A DNA stretch of 53,722 nucleotides from Psychrobacillus insolitus (lineage in GTDB: Bacteria; Bacillota; Bacilli; Bacillales_A; Planococcaceae). The stretch covers positions 1-53,722 of the forward strand of contig NZ_QKZI01000010.1 of the NCBI RefSeq assembly GCF_003254155.1, read 5' to 3'. Positions 27,683 through 37,130 of this stretch are shown piece by piece. The notes below the pieces were generated by a model that saw only the letters and a list, made by a program, of their open reading frames with translations, made no database searches and had not been told where the DNA came from. How positions within the stretch are numbered: the first letter of the stretch is position 1; every line of letters starts with the position of its first letter. A program made the position numbers and the translations under genes.

Positions 27683-30600
27683 TTATTTTGCTTGTGTTGG
27701 TTCTTTTTTCGCTTGTGGTAAAAGTTTCATCATTTCCTCTAATACATCAAATGCATTAAACTTACCTGTTTTGCGTTCATCTATTGTTATAACTAAACTT
27801 GCACCATCCATACTAAAACCTACCGAACGACCATATTTCATGGATTCTTCTACAAGCATTGCACCATTTATCATTTGTGTACCTTCTACACTAAAACGGA
27901 TCGATACAACTTTATTTACTTCTTTAATCGATTCTACTCCTACTGATTTACCCCAAATTTTCATGCGTGCGATTCGTAGTAATGTTTCTGTCTGGAGAGG
28001 AAGATCGCCAAATCTGTCTTGCAACTCATCTACTAGATCTGAGTATTCCTCTACTTGATCCATAGCTTTCACTCGCTTATACATTTGAATTTTTTGATAG
28101 CCGTCTGGAATATACTCATCCGTTATATAAGCCTCAGTGGATAAAACAATTTCTAAATCTTGTATATCTTCTTTTCTAATACCTGTACGTCTTTCTTCAA
28201 TAGCATCTTCAAGCATTTGCGTATACAAATCAAATCCAACAGAATCGATAAATCCATGTTGCTGAGAACCTAATAAGTTTCCGGCTCCTCGAATAGATAA
28301 ATCACGCATAGCAATTTTGAAACCTGATCCAAGTTCCGTAAATTCTTTTATTGCTTGTAATCTTTTTTCTGCTACATCCGTTAAAACTTTATCGTGCTGA
28401 TGCATTAGATAAGCATAGGCTACACGATTAGAACGTCCAACACGCCCACGTAATTGATACAATTGAGACAATCCCATCTTGTCTGCATCATGTATGATGA
28501 GTGTATTTACATTTGGTATATCTATTCCTGTTTCAATAATCGTCGTAGTAACTAGCACATCGTACTCGCCTTCTAAAAAGCTAATGATCACAGATTCTAG
28601 CTCAGATTCAGCCATTTGACCATGAGCATATCCTACTCTTGCACTTGGAACTAACATTTGTATTTCATCTACTTTTCTAGTAATATCCTCTACTCGATTA
28701 TATAGATAAAACGCCTGTCCTCCCCTTGCAAGTTCTCTTTCAATCGCTTCTCTAACAAGCGCAGCATTAAACTCCATTACATACGTTTGCACCGGAAAAC
28801 GGTTTTTCGGTGGTGTTTCTATGACAGATAAGTCACGTACGCCAACCATCGACATATGCAAAGTTCTCGGAATCGGAGTTGCCGTAAGTGTCATAACATC
28901 TACATTTGTTTTTAAGTGTTTAATCTTTTCTTTATGTTTTACACCAAATCGTTGTTCTTCGTCGACTACTAAAAGCCCCAAGTCATGATACACAACATCT
29001 TTTGATAGTATTCGATGCGTCCCAACTACTACATCTACAAGACCTTTTTTTAGACTTGTTAATGTTTCCGTTTGTTGCTTTTTCGAACGGAAACGACTTA
29101 ATAAACCAACTTCTATAGGGAAATCCTGAAAGCGTTCTATCATTGTTTCATAATGTTGTTGCGCCAAAATAGTTGTAGGACAAAGGAAGGCAACTTGCTT
29201 TCCTTCCATTACTGCTTTAAATGCAGCACGAATTGCCACTTCTGTTTTGCCGTAACCAACATCTCCACAAACGAGACGATCCATTGGCCTTGGCCTTTCC
29301 ATATCTACTTTTACTTCTTGAATCGTACGTAGCTGATCCACTGTTTCTTCATATGGGAAAGCTGCTTCAAATGACTGCTGCATCTCCCCATCTGGTTCAA
29401 AAGCGTACCCAACTTCCGCTTCTCTTTTTGCATAAAGCTTTATTAACTCGTCTGCAATATCTTGGATAGCGGCAGATACCTTCGTTCTAGTTTTCTTCCA
29501 CTCTGCCCCACCTAATTTGTGTAACTTTGGATCTCTCTCACCGGAAGCTACATATTTTTGAATCATGTCAATTTGATCTACTGGAACAAATAGTTTATCT
29601 TCTCCGCGATAACGAATATGCAAATAATCTTTATGAATTCCATTTACTAGTAGCGTCTCTATTCCTATATATTTCCCAATCCCATGATGAATATGTACAA
29701 CACTATCTCCAGCTTTTATCTCAGAATAACTTTTAATACGTTCTGCGTTTGTAATTTTTTGGGCTCTGGATTTTTTCTTTTGCTTCTGTTTAAATAATTC
29801 AGAATCCGTAATAACAGCAATGCGTTGTAGAGGTAATTCAAATCCGGTATCTAAATCTCCATCTAAGATAAATATACCGGAATTTTTTAAATCCTCGGCT
29901 TCTGCTCCTATTTTAGAAACTATTTCATAATCTTCTAGAACTTCATGAACTTTTTGCACTCGATCTTTTCCATCCGCAAAAATGATGACGCGGAATTTCC
30001 CTTGTGTAAATCTATCAACTTCATTTTTTAGTAGATGCATCTGCCCATGGAAATTTTGCATTGGCTTACAGGAAAAACTTAGGCTCTTTTTAAACGTAAT
30101 CCCAGAAAATGTGCGTGCAAATAATGAAAAATAAATTTTTTCATTTGACAACATGCCGATAATTTCTTTTAAATTAAATGAAGGCTTTACATCATGCACC
30201 GTTTTCCCTTCTTCTAGTAAAGACAAAAACCAATCATTTTCTTCTCGTTCTAATGTTTCCATTACTTCTTGAATTCTTCCAAGCTCGTCGAATAAAACCA
30301 TTCCATTTTGATCGAAATAGTGACCTAAAAAGCTTGGTTTCTCTTCTAGCAAAGACACATATTTCATAAATCCTTTTGGCTGTTCACCATGCTTTAAAAG
30401 TTCAATATCATGTTGGATATTTTGATAAAATAACTCTTTCATCTCAGGAACTTTTACTTTTTCCAAAGTCTCGGCTAATGCATCCTCTAATTTATGAGCA
30501 AGTACTTTCTTTTTTTCTTCTGTTAAGACATATTCTGTTGCAGGTAATAGTCTAATCTCTGTTAACTTTTCTAACGAACGTTGATCTTCTGCAGAAAATG

Positions 30601-31216
30601 TACGTATAGAATCTACTTCCGTATCAAATAGTTCAATACGTATCGGATTCTCAAGGTAAATCGGATATATATCAACAATTCCACCCCTTAACGCAAACTC
30701 CCCTGGTGCAGTAACCATTGGTTGTCGAACATATCCCATATTCACGAAGCTCAATAATAATGCTTCTAACACTATTTCTTCGCCTTCTACAACATGAATC
30801 GTACTGTCACGCCAATCCTTTTCTGTTGGCATATGTTTTTTCAAACCAGCAATAGGGACGATATAAATTCCATTTTTCTTCGTTAACATATGATTTAACG
30901 CTTCGATACGCTGCCCTCGAAGCTCTGGACTTGCTATAGAAATATCTGCAGCTATAAGTTCATCGGCAGGATATAAACGTACTAAGTCTTCACCTACTAG
31001 CTTTACCAAGTCCTCCGTTAGCTTTTGAGCGTGCAGTAAATTAGGTGCCACAATAAGCATCGCTTTTTGGCGTACGTTGTATAGCATATTAATAAAAACA
31101 GCTCTCGCACTACCGGATAACCCCGTTAATAGTTGCTGATCTTTACCACTCTCTAACTCTTTCACTAACTTCTCTATGTGTGTATCTTCGATTAGTAAAT
31201 TACTTAAAAGTTTCAT
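27683..31216 (-). CDS. mfd: transcription-repair coupling factor
   Basis: Displaces RNA polymerase stalled at DNA damage and recruits UvrA. The 1177 residues follow the family plan: UvrB-like N-terminal domain (1-320), RNA-polymerase-interacting domain (about 490-570, GDSVVHIHHGIGKYIG), and a superfamily 2 translocase with Walker A GDVGYGKTE near 654 and DEEQ box near 753. A C-terminal TRCF domain follows. Strong AGGGGG-type site before the ATG. It begins behind the fin terminator, so it has a separate promoter. Confidence 0.97.
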   Translation of the reverse strand: MKLLSNLLIEDTHIEKLVKELESGKDQQLLTGLSGSARAVFINMLYNVRQKAMLIVAPNLLHAQKLTEDLVKLVGEDLVRLYPADELIAADISIASPELRGQRIEALNHMLTKKNGIYIVPIAGLKKHMPTEKDWRDSTIHVVEGEEIVLEALLLSFVNMGYVRQPMVTAPGEFALRGGIVDIYPIYLENPIRIELFDTEVDSIRTFSAEDQRSLEKLTEIRLLPATEYVLTEEKKKVLAHKLEDALAETLEKVKVPEMKELFYQNIQHDIELLKHGEQPKGFMKYVSLLEEKPSFLGHYFDQNGMVLFDELGRIQEVMETLEREENDWFLSLLEEGKTVHDVKPSFNLKEIIGMLSNEKIYFSLFARTFSGITFKKSLSFSCKPMQNFHGQMHLLKNEVDRFTQGKFRVIIFADGKDRVQKVHEVLEDYEIVSKIGAEAEDLKNSGIFILDGDLDTGFELPLQRIAVITDSELFKQKQKKKSRAQKITNAERIKSYSEIKAGDSVVHIHHGIGKYIGIETLLVNGIHKDYLHIRYRGEDKLFVPVDQIDMIQKYVASGERDPKLHKLGGAEWKKTRTKVSAAIQDIADELIKLYAKREAEVGYAFEPDGEMQQSFEAAFPYEETVDQLRTIQEVKVDMERPRPMDRLVCGDVGYGKTEVAIRAAFKAVMEGKQVAFLCPTTILAQQHYETMIERFQDFPIEVGLLSRFRSKKQQTETLTSLKKGLVDVVVGTHRILSKDVVYHDLGLLVVDEEQRFGVKHKEKIKHLKTNVDVMTLTATPIPRTLHMSMVGVRDLSVIETPPKNRFPVQTYVMEFNAALVREAIERELARGGQAFYLYNRVEDITRKVDEIQMLVPSARVGYAHGQMAESELESVIISFLEGEYDVLVTTTIIETGIDIPNVNTLIIHDADKMGLSQLYQLRGRVGRSNRVAYAYLMHQHDKVLTDVAEKRLQAIKEFTELGSGFKIAMRDLSIRGAGNLLGSQQHGFIDSVGFDLYTQMLEDAIEERRTGIRKEDIQDLEIVLSTEAYITDEYIPDGYQKIQMYKRVKAMDQVEEYSDLVDELQDRFGDLPLQTETLLRIARMKIWGKSVGVESIKEVNKVVSIRFSVEGTQMINGAMLVEESMKYGRSVGFSMDGASLVITIDERKTGKFNAFDVLEEMMKLLPQAKKEPTQAK

Positions 31217-31244
31217 CTCTATGCAAACCCCCTACTATAAAAAC

Positions 31245-31282
31245 AGAAAAAGGCTTTGTGCACGAAAAACCGTGCCAAAGCG
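31245..31282 (-). terminator. fin terminator
   Basis: GCTTTGGCACG pairs with CGTGCACAAAGC, then CTTTTTCTG on the minus strand, directly after the fin stop. Confidence 0.88.
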
Positions 31283-31285
31283 TCC

Positions 31286-31516
31286 TTACTGTATCCACTT
31301 TTTTAATGCGTAATAATTCGGAAACTTTTGAAGAGATTTTTGGCAATCTTCACAAATACAATTAACCGTATAGTTCCCTTCCGTTCCATGTTCTATATAC
31401 GAATCTTGTTCTTCTAATGTAAGTTCATTTTTGAGAAGAAATTGATCATCTATTGAATCGAACGGCAATTGTCCTATCTCCGTTTCACAATGGCGGCATT
31501 TATAACGAATCGTCAT
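31286..31516 (-). CDS. fin: anti-sigma-F factor Fin (YabK)
   Basis: A 76-residue zinc-type protein that in B. subtilis binds sigma-F late in its activity and promotes the switch to sigma-G. C7-x2-C10 (KCRHC) and a second cysteine cluster NCICEDC near 52-58 are expected to hold zinc. The NYYALKKWIQ ending is characteristic. It lies between pth and mfd as yabK. Its ribosome-binding site GGGGGAG lies in a hairpin that includes the first two bases of the start codon. Confidence 0.94.
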   Translation of the reverse strand: MTIRYKCRHCETEIGQLPFDSIDDQFLLKNELTLEEQDSYIEHGTEGNYTVNCICEDCQKSLQKFPNYYALKKWIQ

Positions 31517-31551
31517 ACCTATAACTCCCCCTTTTTAGGAAGTATAGGTAT
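31515..31551 (-). promoter_or_regulatory. hairpin that sequesters the fin ribosome-binding site
   Basis: On the minus strand ATACCTATA (31551-31543) is the perfect complement of TATAGGTAT (31523-31515), whose last two bases are part of the ATG. Inside it CTTCCT can pair with the AGGGGGAG of the Shine-Dalgarno site, leaving a loop of about four A. It would form only on transcripts that start before 31551, for example read-through from pth. Confidence 0.6.
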
Positions 31552-31563
31552 TTACCTTACAAT

Positions 31564-32127
31564 TTATGCACCATTGTATGTATTCATTACATCTAAGAAT
31601 TTTTTTGACAACCAATCTTCACAAGCTGTAGCACTTTTATTGATTGCTTCCATCATATCGGGCTTTTCATCTTCACTAAACTTAGATAACACATAATCTG
31701 ATACCTTCATACCATTTTTAGGTCGATCAATACCTATTCGAATACGATTGAATTCTTGCGTTCCTAAATGCTGAATAATTGATTTAATGCCATTGTGTCC
31801 ACCTGCGCTCCCTTTTTGACGGAGACGAAGTTTTCCTACTTGTAAGTCTAAATCATCGTAAATAACCACTATTTGGTTGTCCTCAACGTCAAAATAATCC
31901 ATCATCGGAATAATGCATTCACCCGATAAATTCATATATGTTAATGGTTTCAAAAGCATAACTTTCTCTGTTCCTACTTGAGCTATACCATACATCCCAT
32001 TAAATTTAGACTGAGTCATTGGTATATTCAAACGCTTTGCTAATTCATCTATTACATAAAAGCCGATATTATGTCTCGTTGCTTCATACTGTTTACCTGG
32101 GTTACCAAGACCTACAATGATTCTCAT
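31564..32127 (-). CDS. pth: peptidyl-tRNA hydrolase
   Basis: Releases peptides from peptidyl-tRNA that drops off ribosomes; essential (spoVC in B. subtilis). The 187 residues contain [18 protein letters not shown] with the catalytic histidine at residue 20. The TYMNLSG segment and [16 protein letters not shown] are also present. It follows ctc after a terminator and is followed by fin. Confidence 0.97.
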   Translation of the reverse strand: MRIIVGLGNPGKQYEATRHNIGFYVIDELAKRLNIPMTQSKFNGMYGIAQVGTEKVMLLKPLTYMNLSGECIIPMMDYFDVEDNQIVVIYDDLDLQVGKLRLRQKGSAGGHNGIKSIIQHLGTQEFNRIRIGIDRPKNGMKVSDYVLSKFSEDEKPDMMEAINKSATACEDWLSKKFLDVMNTYNGA

Positions 32128-32173
32128 TCATTTCCATTCCTTTAAATATATATTTCATTTATTTTATCATAAA

Positions 32174-32215
32174 CAAAAAGAAAAGAGATTGCCAGTAAGA
32201 CAATCTCTTTTTTCT
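32174..32215 (-). terminator. ctc terminator
   Basis: AAGAGATTGTC pairs with GGCAATCTCTTTT around a loop, then TCTTTTTG on the minus strand, a few bases after the ctc stop. Confidence 0.85.
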
Positions 32216-32222
32216 TTGTTTA

Positions 32223-32816
32223 TTATTCAGCTGGTTTTTCTTCTACTGCTGCTACTGATTCCTCAGGCTCTTCTTCTACTCGAGGAGCAGAAACAATCGC
32301 TAATGCAAAATCATCTTCATTGATAATTGTATACTTCGTTTTATCGCGAATATCCGCTACTGTTAATATATCACCAATGCCCAGTCCTGATACATCCACA
32401 TCAATATTTTCTGGAATATCAGATGGTTTTACTGTAATCATTAATTCTCGGTTTGGCTGTTGAATCATTCCACCTTCAGAAACTCCTACAGAAGTACCAA
32501 CTAAGTGAACTTGCACACTTACTTCTAATTCTTCCTTCATGTTAATCGCTAAAAAGTCTACATGAATCATTTCACCTTTTAATACGTTCATTTGGTAATC
32601 ATTCATTACAACGTTTACAGATGTACCATCTACGTCTAACTTCAAAACACCATTACGACCAACTTCACGAATTGTTTTAAGTAATTCTTTTTCGCTCACT
32701 GCTACTGCTTGTGTATCCATCTTATATCCGTAAACGACTGCCGGGATAAACCCTTTTTGTCTTAAACTTGCATTCTCTTTTTGCTCACGTTTTTGTGCTT
32801 TAACTGTTGTACTCAT
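32223..32816 (-). CDS. ctc: 50S ribosomal protein L25 / general stress protein Ctc
   Basis: 5S rRNA-binding ribosomal protein of the long L25/TL5 (Ctc) type. The 197 residues consist of an N-terminal L25 beta-barrel (about 1-90) and a C-terminal TL5 domain, ending in an acidic glutamate-rich tail (EEEPEESVAAVEEKPAE). In B. subtilis it is a classic sigma-B gene induced by stress. A matching sigma-B promoter is visible between prs and ctc. Confidence 0.96.
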   Translation of the reverse strand: MSTTVKAQKREQKENASLRQKGFIPAVVYGYKMDTQAVAVSEKELLKTIREVGRNGVLKLDVDGTSVNVVMNDYQMNVLKGEMIHVDFLAINMKEELEVSVQVHLVGTSVGVSEGGMIQQPNRELMITVKPSDIPENIDVDVSGLGIGDILTVADIRDKTKYTIINEDDFALAIVSAPRVEEEPEESVAAVEEKPAE

Positions 32817-32845
32817 ATATTCTTCATCCTCCTGCTAATACCTAC

Positions 32846-32882
32846 TATATAAGTGTATACCCACTTATATAAAACTTCAAAC
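32846..32882 (-). promoter_or_regulatory. ctc sigma-B promoter with embedded palindrome
   Basis: Minus-strand GTTTGA (32877-32882), 14 bases, GGGTAT (32857-32862): a very good match to sigma-B (GTTTAA, 12-15, GGGTAT). The -10 box sits in a perfect ten-base inverted repeat, TATATAAGTG and CACTTATATA around six bases (32846-32871). Confidence 0.82.
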
Positions 32883-32892
32883 CTTTTTATGA

Positions 32893-33852
32893 TTAATCAA
32901 ATAATGTACTTACTGATTTCTCTTCATATACACGTACAATTGCGTCTGCTAACAGTTTAGCTACAGATAACTCTTTGATTTTTGGAGATGTTTTTCCTTC
33001 TGATAATTGAATTGAGTTTGTAATTACCAATTCTTTAATAACAGAATCATTGATACGTTGAATAGCAGGGCCTGATAATACTGGATGTGTGCAGCAAGCG
33101 TAAACTTCTTTAGCTCCACTTTCCATTAAAGCTGCTGCTGCAATTGAAATAGTACCTGCAGTATCAATAATATCATCAATTAAGATACATGTCTTTCCTT
33201 CTACATTACCAACGATATTCATTACTTCCGCAACGTTTGGACGAGGACGACGTTTATCGATGATCGCAATAGGTGCTTTCAAACGATCTGCCATTTTACA
33301 TGCGCGTGTAACTCCGCCGTGATCTGGTGATACAATAACTAATTCTGCCGGATCAAAATCTTTTGTCAAGAAATAATCAGATAAAATTGGCGCTGCAACT
33401 AAGTGATCAATAGGAATATTAAAGAATCCTTGAATTTGAGGAGCATGTAAATCAAGTACAATTGCACGAGTTGCTCCAGCAGTAGTTAACAGATCTGCTA
33501 CAAGCTTAGCAGTAATTGGTTCACGTGCACGTGCTTTTCTATCTTGACGAGCATATCCATAATAAGGCAAAACAACACTAATTGTACGAGCTGAAGCACG
33601 TTTCAATGCATCTAGCATAATTAATAATTCCATAATATGCTCGTTTACAGGACCCGAAGTTGATTGCACGATAAATACGTCACATCCACGAATACTTTCT
33701 TCAATATTGATTTGGACTTCTCCATCACTGAATCTTGTAACTGTATTTTTCCCTAGTGGAATTCCTATTTCTGTCGCGATTTGACCCGCTAATTCTCTAT
33801 TGGAGTTTAATGTAAATAACTTTAACTTTGAGTCTGCATATTGAGATGGCAT
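32893..33852 (-). CDS. prs: ribose-phosphate pyrophosphokinase (PRPP synthetase)
   Basis: Makes PRPP from ribose-5-phosphate and ATP, feeding the nucleotide, histidine and tryptophan pathways and the Hpt encoded elsewhere in this window. The 319 residues are typical for class I. The PRPP-binding motif [14 protein letters not shown] is near residues 215-228, the ATP loop [15 protein letters not shown] is near 98, and a catalytic KR pair ([10 protein letters not shown]) is present. GGAGG precedes the ATG. It is co-directional with glmU 23 bases upstream. Confidence 0.97.
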   Translation of the reverse strand: MPSQYADSKLKLFTLNSNRELAGQIATEIGIPLGKNTVTRFSDGEVQINIEESIRGCDVFIVQSTSGPVNEHIMELLIMLDALKRASARTISVVLPYYGYARQDRKARAREPITAKLVADLLTTAGATRAIVLDLHAPQIQGFFNIPIDHLVAAPILSDYFLTKDFDPAELVIVSPDHGGVTRACKMADRLKAPIAIIDKRRPRPNVAEVMNIVGNVEGKTCILIDDIIDTAGTISIAAAALMESGAKEVYACCTHPVLSGPAIQRINDSVIKELVITNSIQLSEGKTSPKIKELSVAKLLADAIVRVYEEKSVSTLFD

Positions 33853-33875
33853 GGATGATCCTCCTGAATGATAGG

Positions 33876-35246
33876 TTATTTTAGTTTTAACTTACTGACG
33901 TAGCCTTCTTTGTTTTCTTGTCGAACTCGACCAATTGCAAGTGCTTCTCCAGGTACATCTTTTGTGATTGTAGAACCTGCAGCAACATACGCTTTATTGC
34001 CAATACTGATTGGTGCTATTAAATTGGAGTTACAACCAACAAATACATCGTCTCCAATTGTTGTTAGATATTTATTTTTTCCATCATAATTCACTGTAAT
34101 TGTTCCACAACCAATATTCACGTTAGTTCCTATGACTGCGTCACCCATATAACTTAAATGAGAGATTTTACTACCATTTCCTACTGTCGATTTCTTCACT
34201 TCGACAAAGTTTCCTACTTTTACTTCATTTCCTATATCTGATTGAGGTCGGATATGAGCAAATGGTCCAACTGCAGTATGGTCACCTACCGTGCTTGAAA
34301 GAACAACGGAAGAATGGATCTTCGTTGCATCTCCAATAGTACTTGAGACAATATGACTATTTGGACCAATTACACAATTTTTACCAATTATTGTTTTACC
34401 TTCAATAAGAACACCAGGTTGAATAATTGTATCTGCTCCAATGACTGCGTCGCTACTAATGTATGTACTTTGAGGATCAATGATTGTTACTCCTTCTCGC
34501 ATATGATGATATGCAATACGAGTTTTCATTGTTTGCTCAGCTTGAGATAATGCGATTCGATCATTTACACCAAGAATTTCATCAAAATCTTTTGCTGCAA
34601 AAGCAGATATGATTTCTCCTTCTTTTTGTAAAATCTCAATTACATCTGGTAAGTAATATTCACCTTGTGCATTTTCATTTTTCACTAGTTTTAATGTTCT
34701 AAATAACGCTTCGTTATCAAAGCAATATGTTCCGGAATTTATCTCTTGTACCAACAGCTCTTGTGTTGATGCATCTTTTTGTTCCACAATATTTTTTACG
34801 GCACCATCTCTAGCACGTATGATTCTTCCATAACCTGTTGGATCATTCGCTATTGCAGTTAGAACAGTTGCTTTCGCCCCAGATTCTTTGTGATGTGAAA
34901 GCAAATCACGCATTGTTTCTGCAGTAATCAGCGGTGTATCTCCACAGATAACAATTGTGGTCCCCGAAAGATTTGCAAGTAAGTTCTCCGCTTGTAATAC
35001 AGCATGAGCAGTTCCAAGTTGTTCAGCTTGAAGTACATATTCACTTCTTTCACCGAGCTCACTTTTCACAGTTTCTGCACCATGGCCAACAATTGTGACA
35101 ATTTTCTCGACGTTAAGTTTTTCCATGTTTTCTACAACGTGTTCTACCATAGGTTTCCCACATACATGATGCAGTACTTTATATAGACTTGACTTCATAC
35201 GAGTTCCTTTACCAGCTGCCAATACAACCGCATAAGTGTTTGTCAT
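33876..35246 (-). CDS. glmU: bifunctional GlmU (UDP-GlcNAc pyrophosphorylase / GlcN-1-P acetyltransferase)
   Basis: Makes UDP-N-acetylglucosamine for peptidoglycan and teichoic acids. The 456 residues have an N-terminal nucleotidyltransferase ([16 protein letters not shown] near 8-23) and a C-terminal left-handed beta-helix (about 250-440) of hexapeptide repeats that carries the acetyltransferase. Called gcaD in B. subtilis. GGAGG before the ATG, and a sigma-A promoter 40 bases upstream. Confidence 0.97.
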   Translation of the reverse strand: MTNTYAVVLAAGKGTRMKSSLYKVLHHVCGKPMVEHVVENMEKLNVEKIVTIVGHGAETVKSELGERSEYVLQAEQLGTAHAVLQAENLLANLSGTTIVICGDTPLITAETMRDLLSHHKESGAKATVLTAIANDPTGYGRIIRARDGAVKNIVEQKDASTQELLVQEINSGTYCFDNEALFRTLKLVKNENAQGEYYLPDVIEILQKEGEIISAFAAKDFDEILGVNDRIALSQAEQTMKTRIAYHHMREGVTIIDPQSTYISSDAVIGADTIIQPGVLIEGKTIIGKNCVIGPNSHIVSSTIGDATKIHSSVVLSSTVGDHTAVGPFAHIRPQSDIGNEVKVGNFVEVKKSTVGNGSKISHLSYMGDAVIGTNVNIGCGTITVNYDGKNKYLTTIGDDVFVGCNSNLIAPISIGNKAYVAAGSTITKDVPGEALAIGRVRQENKEGYVSKLKLK

Positions 35247-35284
35247 TTTTCAATTTACCTCCAGTAGGCTAATTTCCTCTCTTG

Positions 35285-35313
35285 ACTATAGCTGAAATTG
35301 AGTGGTTTTTCAA
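35285..35313 (-). promoter_or_regulatory. glmU promoter (sigma-A)
   Basis: Minus-strand TTGAAA (35308-35313) and TATAGT (35285-35290) separated by 17 bases, about 40 bases upstream of the glmU start. It probably also drives prs. Confidence 0.7.
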
Positions 35314-35324
35314 GGAAATATCTA

Positions 35325-35354
35325 TTGACAAATACATGACAAAGCAAGTATTAT
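35325..35354 (+). promoter_or_regulatory. candidate plus-strand promoter upstream of the spoVG terminator
   Basis: TTGACA (35325-35330), an 18-base spacer and TATTAT (35349-35354) point right, away from glmU and into the spoVG terminator. Any transcript would be about 45 bases and consist of little more than that hairpin. It may be a chance match in AT-rich DNA. Confidence 0.4.
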
Positions 35355-35367
35355 TATAAAATTTCCC

Positions 35368-35405
35368 AACAAAAAACCATTTCTAGTTGAGAAATGGTTT
35401 TTTGT
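35368..35405 (-). terminator. spoVG terminator (works on both strands)
   Basis: AAAACCATTTCT and AGAAATGGTTTT are perfect inverted arms around a five-base loop, with T-runs on both strands, directly after the spoVG stop. Confidence 0.92.
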
Positions 35406-35407
35406 TG

Positions 35408-35707
35408 TTATACGATTGCTTCTTCGACTACTTCTTCTAATTGTTCAACTTCTTCTTCATTTAAATAATACGCGTATAAAACTGCTTCTTGAAATTTATT
35501 CCGTGTTTCAGCATTTATTGGATGTGCAATGTCTCGAAAATCTCCATCGGGGGTTCGTTTACTTGGCATCGCAACAAATAATCCTGCGTTTCCATCAATC
35601 ACTCGAATATCATGTACAACAAACTCGTTGTCCAGTGTAATGGAAGCAATTGCTTTCATACGGCCATCTGTTAGTACTTTACGTAACCTCACGTCCGTAA
35701 CTTCCAT
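35408..35707 (-). CDS. spoVG: SpoVG, RNA/DNA-binding regulator of septation and sporulation
   Basis: A 99-residue conserved protein, [20 protein letters not shown] at the start and [19 protein letters not shown] near the C-terminal helix, followed by an acidic tail. It affects asymmetric septation in B. subtilis and binds nucleic acids in several Firmicutes. The frame opens at 35725, but the conserved start is the ATG at 35707 (GGTGAGAG upstream). Transcribed from a sigma-H promoter about 50 bases upstream. Confidence 0.96.
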   Translation of the reverse strand: MEVTDVRLRKVLTDGRMKAIASITLDNEFVVHDIRVIDGNAGLFVAMPSKRTPDGDFRDIAHPINAETRNKFQEAVLYAYYLNEEEVEQLEEVVEEAIV

Positions 35708-35756
35708 TCTCTCACCACCCCTCATCCTTTTTACAAAATCTAGTCTACAATTTATT

Positions 35757-35783
35757 ATTCAACAAATGTTATTATTATCCTTC
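35757..35783 (-). promoter_or_regulatory. spoVG promoter (sigma-H)
   Basis: Minus-strand GAAGGATAA (35775-35783), 11 bases, GTTGAAT (35757-35763). Each position fits the sigma-H consensus RNAGGAWWW, 11-12, RNNGAAT. The surroundings are very AT-rich, the kind of DNA that AbrB binds in B. subtilis. Confidence 0.88.
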
Positions 35784-35834
35784 TTTATTAAGAATACTTT
35801 TTTGAATATTTTAAAATGGTAGTTTAAAGCGTAA

Positions 35835-35867
35835 GAAAAGCGTGTTTTCCGAAGAAAACACGCTTAC
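35835..35867 (-). terminator. ridA terminator
   Basis: AAGCGTGTTTTC and GAAAACACGCTT form a perfect 12-base stem around TTCG, followed by TTCTTAC, right after the ridA stop. Confidence 0.9.
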
Positions 35868-35874
35868 TAATCTA

Positions 35875-36246
35875 TTATACGATTGCAATTACTTCAATTT
35901 CTACTTTTACATCTTTAGGTAATCTTGCTACCTCTACAGCAGAACGCGCTGGTTTGTGACCTGCAAAGTGTTTGTCGTAGGCTTCATTGAATTCAGCAAA
36001 ATCATTCATATCTTTTAGAAATACTAATGTTTTAACTACTTTTGATAACGAAGAGCCCGCTTCTGTAAGGACTGCATCCAGATTTGCAAATACTTGTGCT
36101 GTTTGCTCTGTAATAGAACCTTCTACTACTTCTCCTTGTGGAGTCAAAGGAATTTGTCCTGAACTATAAAACATGCCATTTACAATAACTCCTTGTACAT
36201 ATGGTCCAATAGCTGCTGGTGCATTAGTTGTTGATACTGCTTTCAT
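35875..36246 (-). CDS. ridA: RidA (YjgF/YER057c) enamine/imine deaminase
   Basis: Removes reactive enamine/imine intermediates made by PLP enzymes. The 123 residues and motifs ([30 protein letters not shown] with the key arginine) are typical of the trimeric family. It is YabJ in B. subtilis, co-transcribed with purR. The start overlaps the purR end by 23 bases, with AAAGGTGG before it. Confidence 0.96.
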   Translation of the reverse strand: MKAVSTTNAPAAIGPYVQGVIVNGMFYSSGQIPLTPQGEVVEGSITEQTAQVFANLDAVLTEAGSSLSKVVKTLVFLKDMNDFAEFNEAYDKHFAGHKPARSAVEVARLPKDVKVEIEVIAIV

Positions 36247-37075
36247 CTAAATTTCCACCTTTCTCAAAATAGTTTCCTTCTGTTAAAACAATAGTACCAT
36301 CTTTTTCATTTACTTCATGCAGTTTTATAAGTGATAAATAATTTTTTACTAATTGCTCATCTGCATGCTCTGCCTCTACTAACACTGCAATACCAGCTAA
36401 TTCACAGTTAAATTCTTCAAGTAGGCTCTTCATCCCGTTAATCGTACCGCCGACTTTCATAAAGTCATCCGTGATTAGCACACGTTGGCCTTTTTCCATG
36501 CTTCTTTTAGAAAGAACCATCGTTTGAATACGTCGTGCAGAACCAGACACGTAATTAATACTTACAGTAGGGCCTTCTGTTACTTTACTGTCTCTACGTA
36601 CTACTACGACTGGTACGTTTAAATGTCTTGCAATCGCATGTGCAATTGGAATACCTTTTGTTGCTACCGTCATAATCGCATCAATTTTTTCATTTGCAAA
36701 TGCGGATGCAAATACTTTTCCCAATTTATTCATAAGAGAAGGATTTCCAAGTAAGTCTGTCATATATAAATATCCACCCGGTAATAACCGTTCAGCTTTG
36801 GATAACTGCTCCATTAAATTTGATGCAATTTCATGTACATCTTGAGTCGTCATCGTCGGTATGAATTTTACACCTCCAGCTGCTCCTGGTACGGTAATAA
36901 GTAGTCCTCGTCCTCTTTCTTCAAAAGTTTCTTTAACAATCGTTAAATCTTCGCTAATAGAAGATTTAGCTGATTGATATAAAGAAGCAAAATATGTTAA
37001 AGGGATTAGTTTATGTGGATGTTCCATTAAGTATTGCGTCATATCTACTAAACGTTCGCTTCTTTTCCATTTCAT
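36224..37075 (-). CDS. purR: purine operon repressor PurR
   Basis: PRPP-responsive repressor of purine genes. The 283 residues contain an N-terminal winged helix ([15 protein letters not shown] to about 70) and a phosphoribosyltransferase-like effector domain with [16 protein letters not shown] near 198 that binds PRPP rather than catalysing. The ATG at 37075 has GGAGG seven bases upstream; the frame opens six codons earlier. Upstream are two ACGAAT repeats that only weakly resemble PurBoxes. Confidence 0.95.
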   Translation of the reverse strand: MKWKRSERLVDMTQYLMEHPHKLIPLTYFASLYQSAKSSISEDLTIVKETFEERGRGLLITVPGAAGGVKFIPTMTTQDVHEIASNLMEQLSKAERLLPGGYLYMTDLLGNPSLMNKLGKVFASAFANEKIDAIMTVATKGIPIAHAIARHLNVPVVVVRRDSKVTEGPTVSINYVSGSARRIQTMVLSKRSMEKGQRVLITDDFMKVGGTINGMKSLLEEFNCELAGIAVLVEAEHADEQLVKNYLSLIKLHEVNEKDGTIVLTEGNYFEKGGNLDESSINN

Positions 37076-37130
37076 ATAAGTACCTCCAAACACGAATGTT
37101 TTAATACGAATTTAACACAATCATCCGTGT

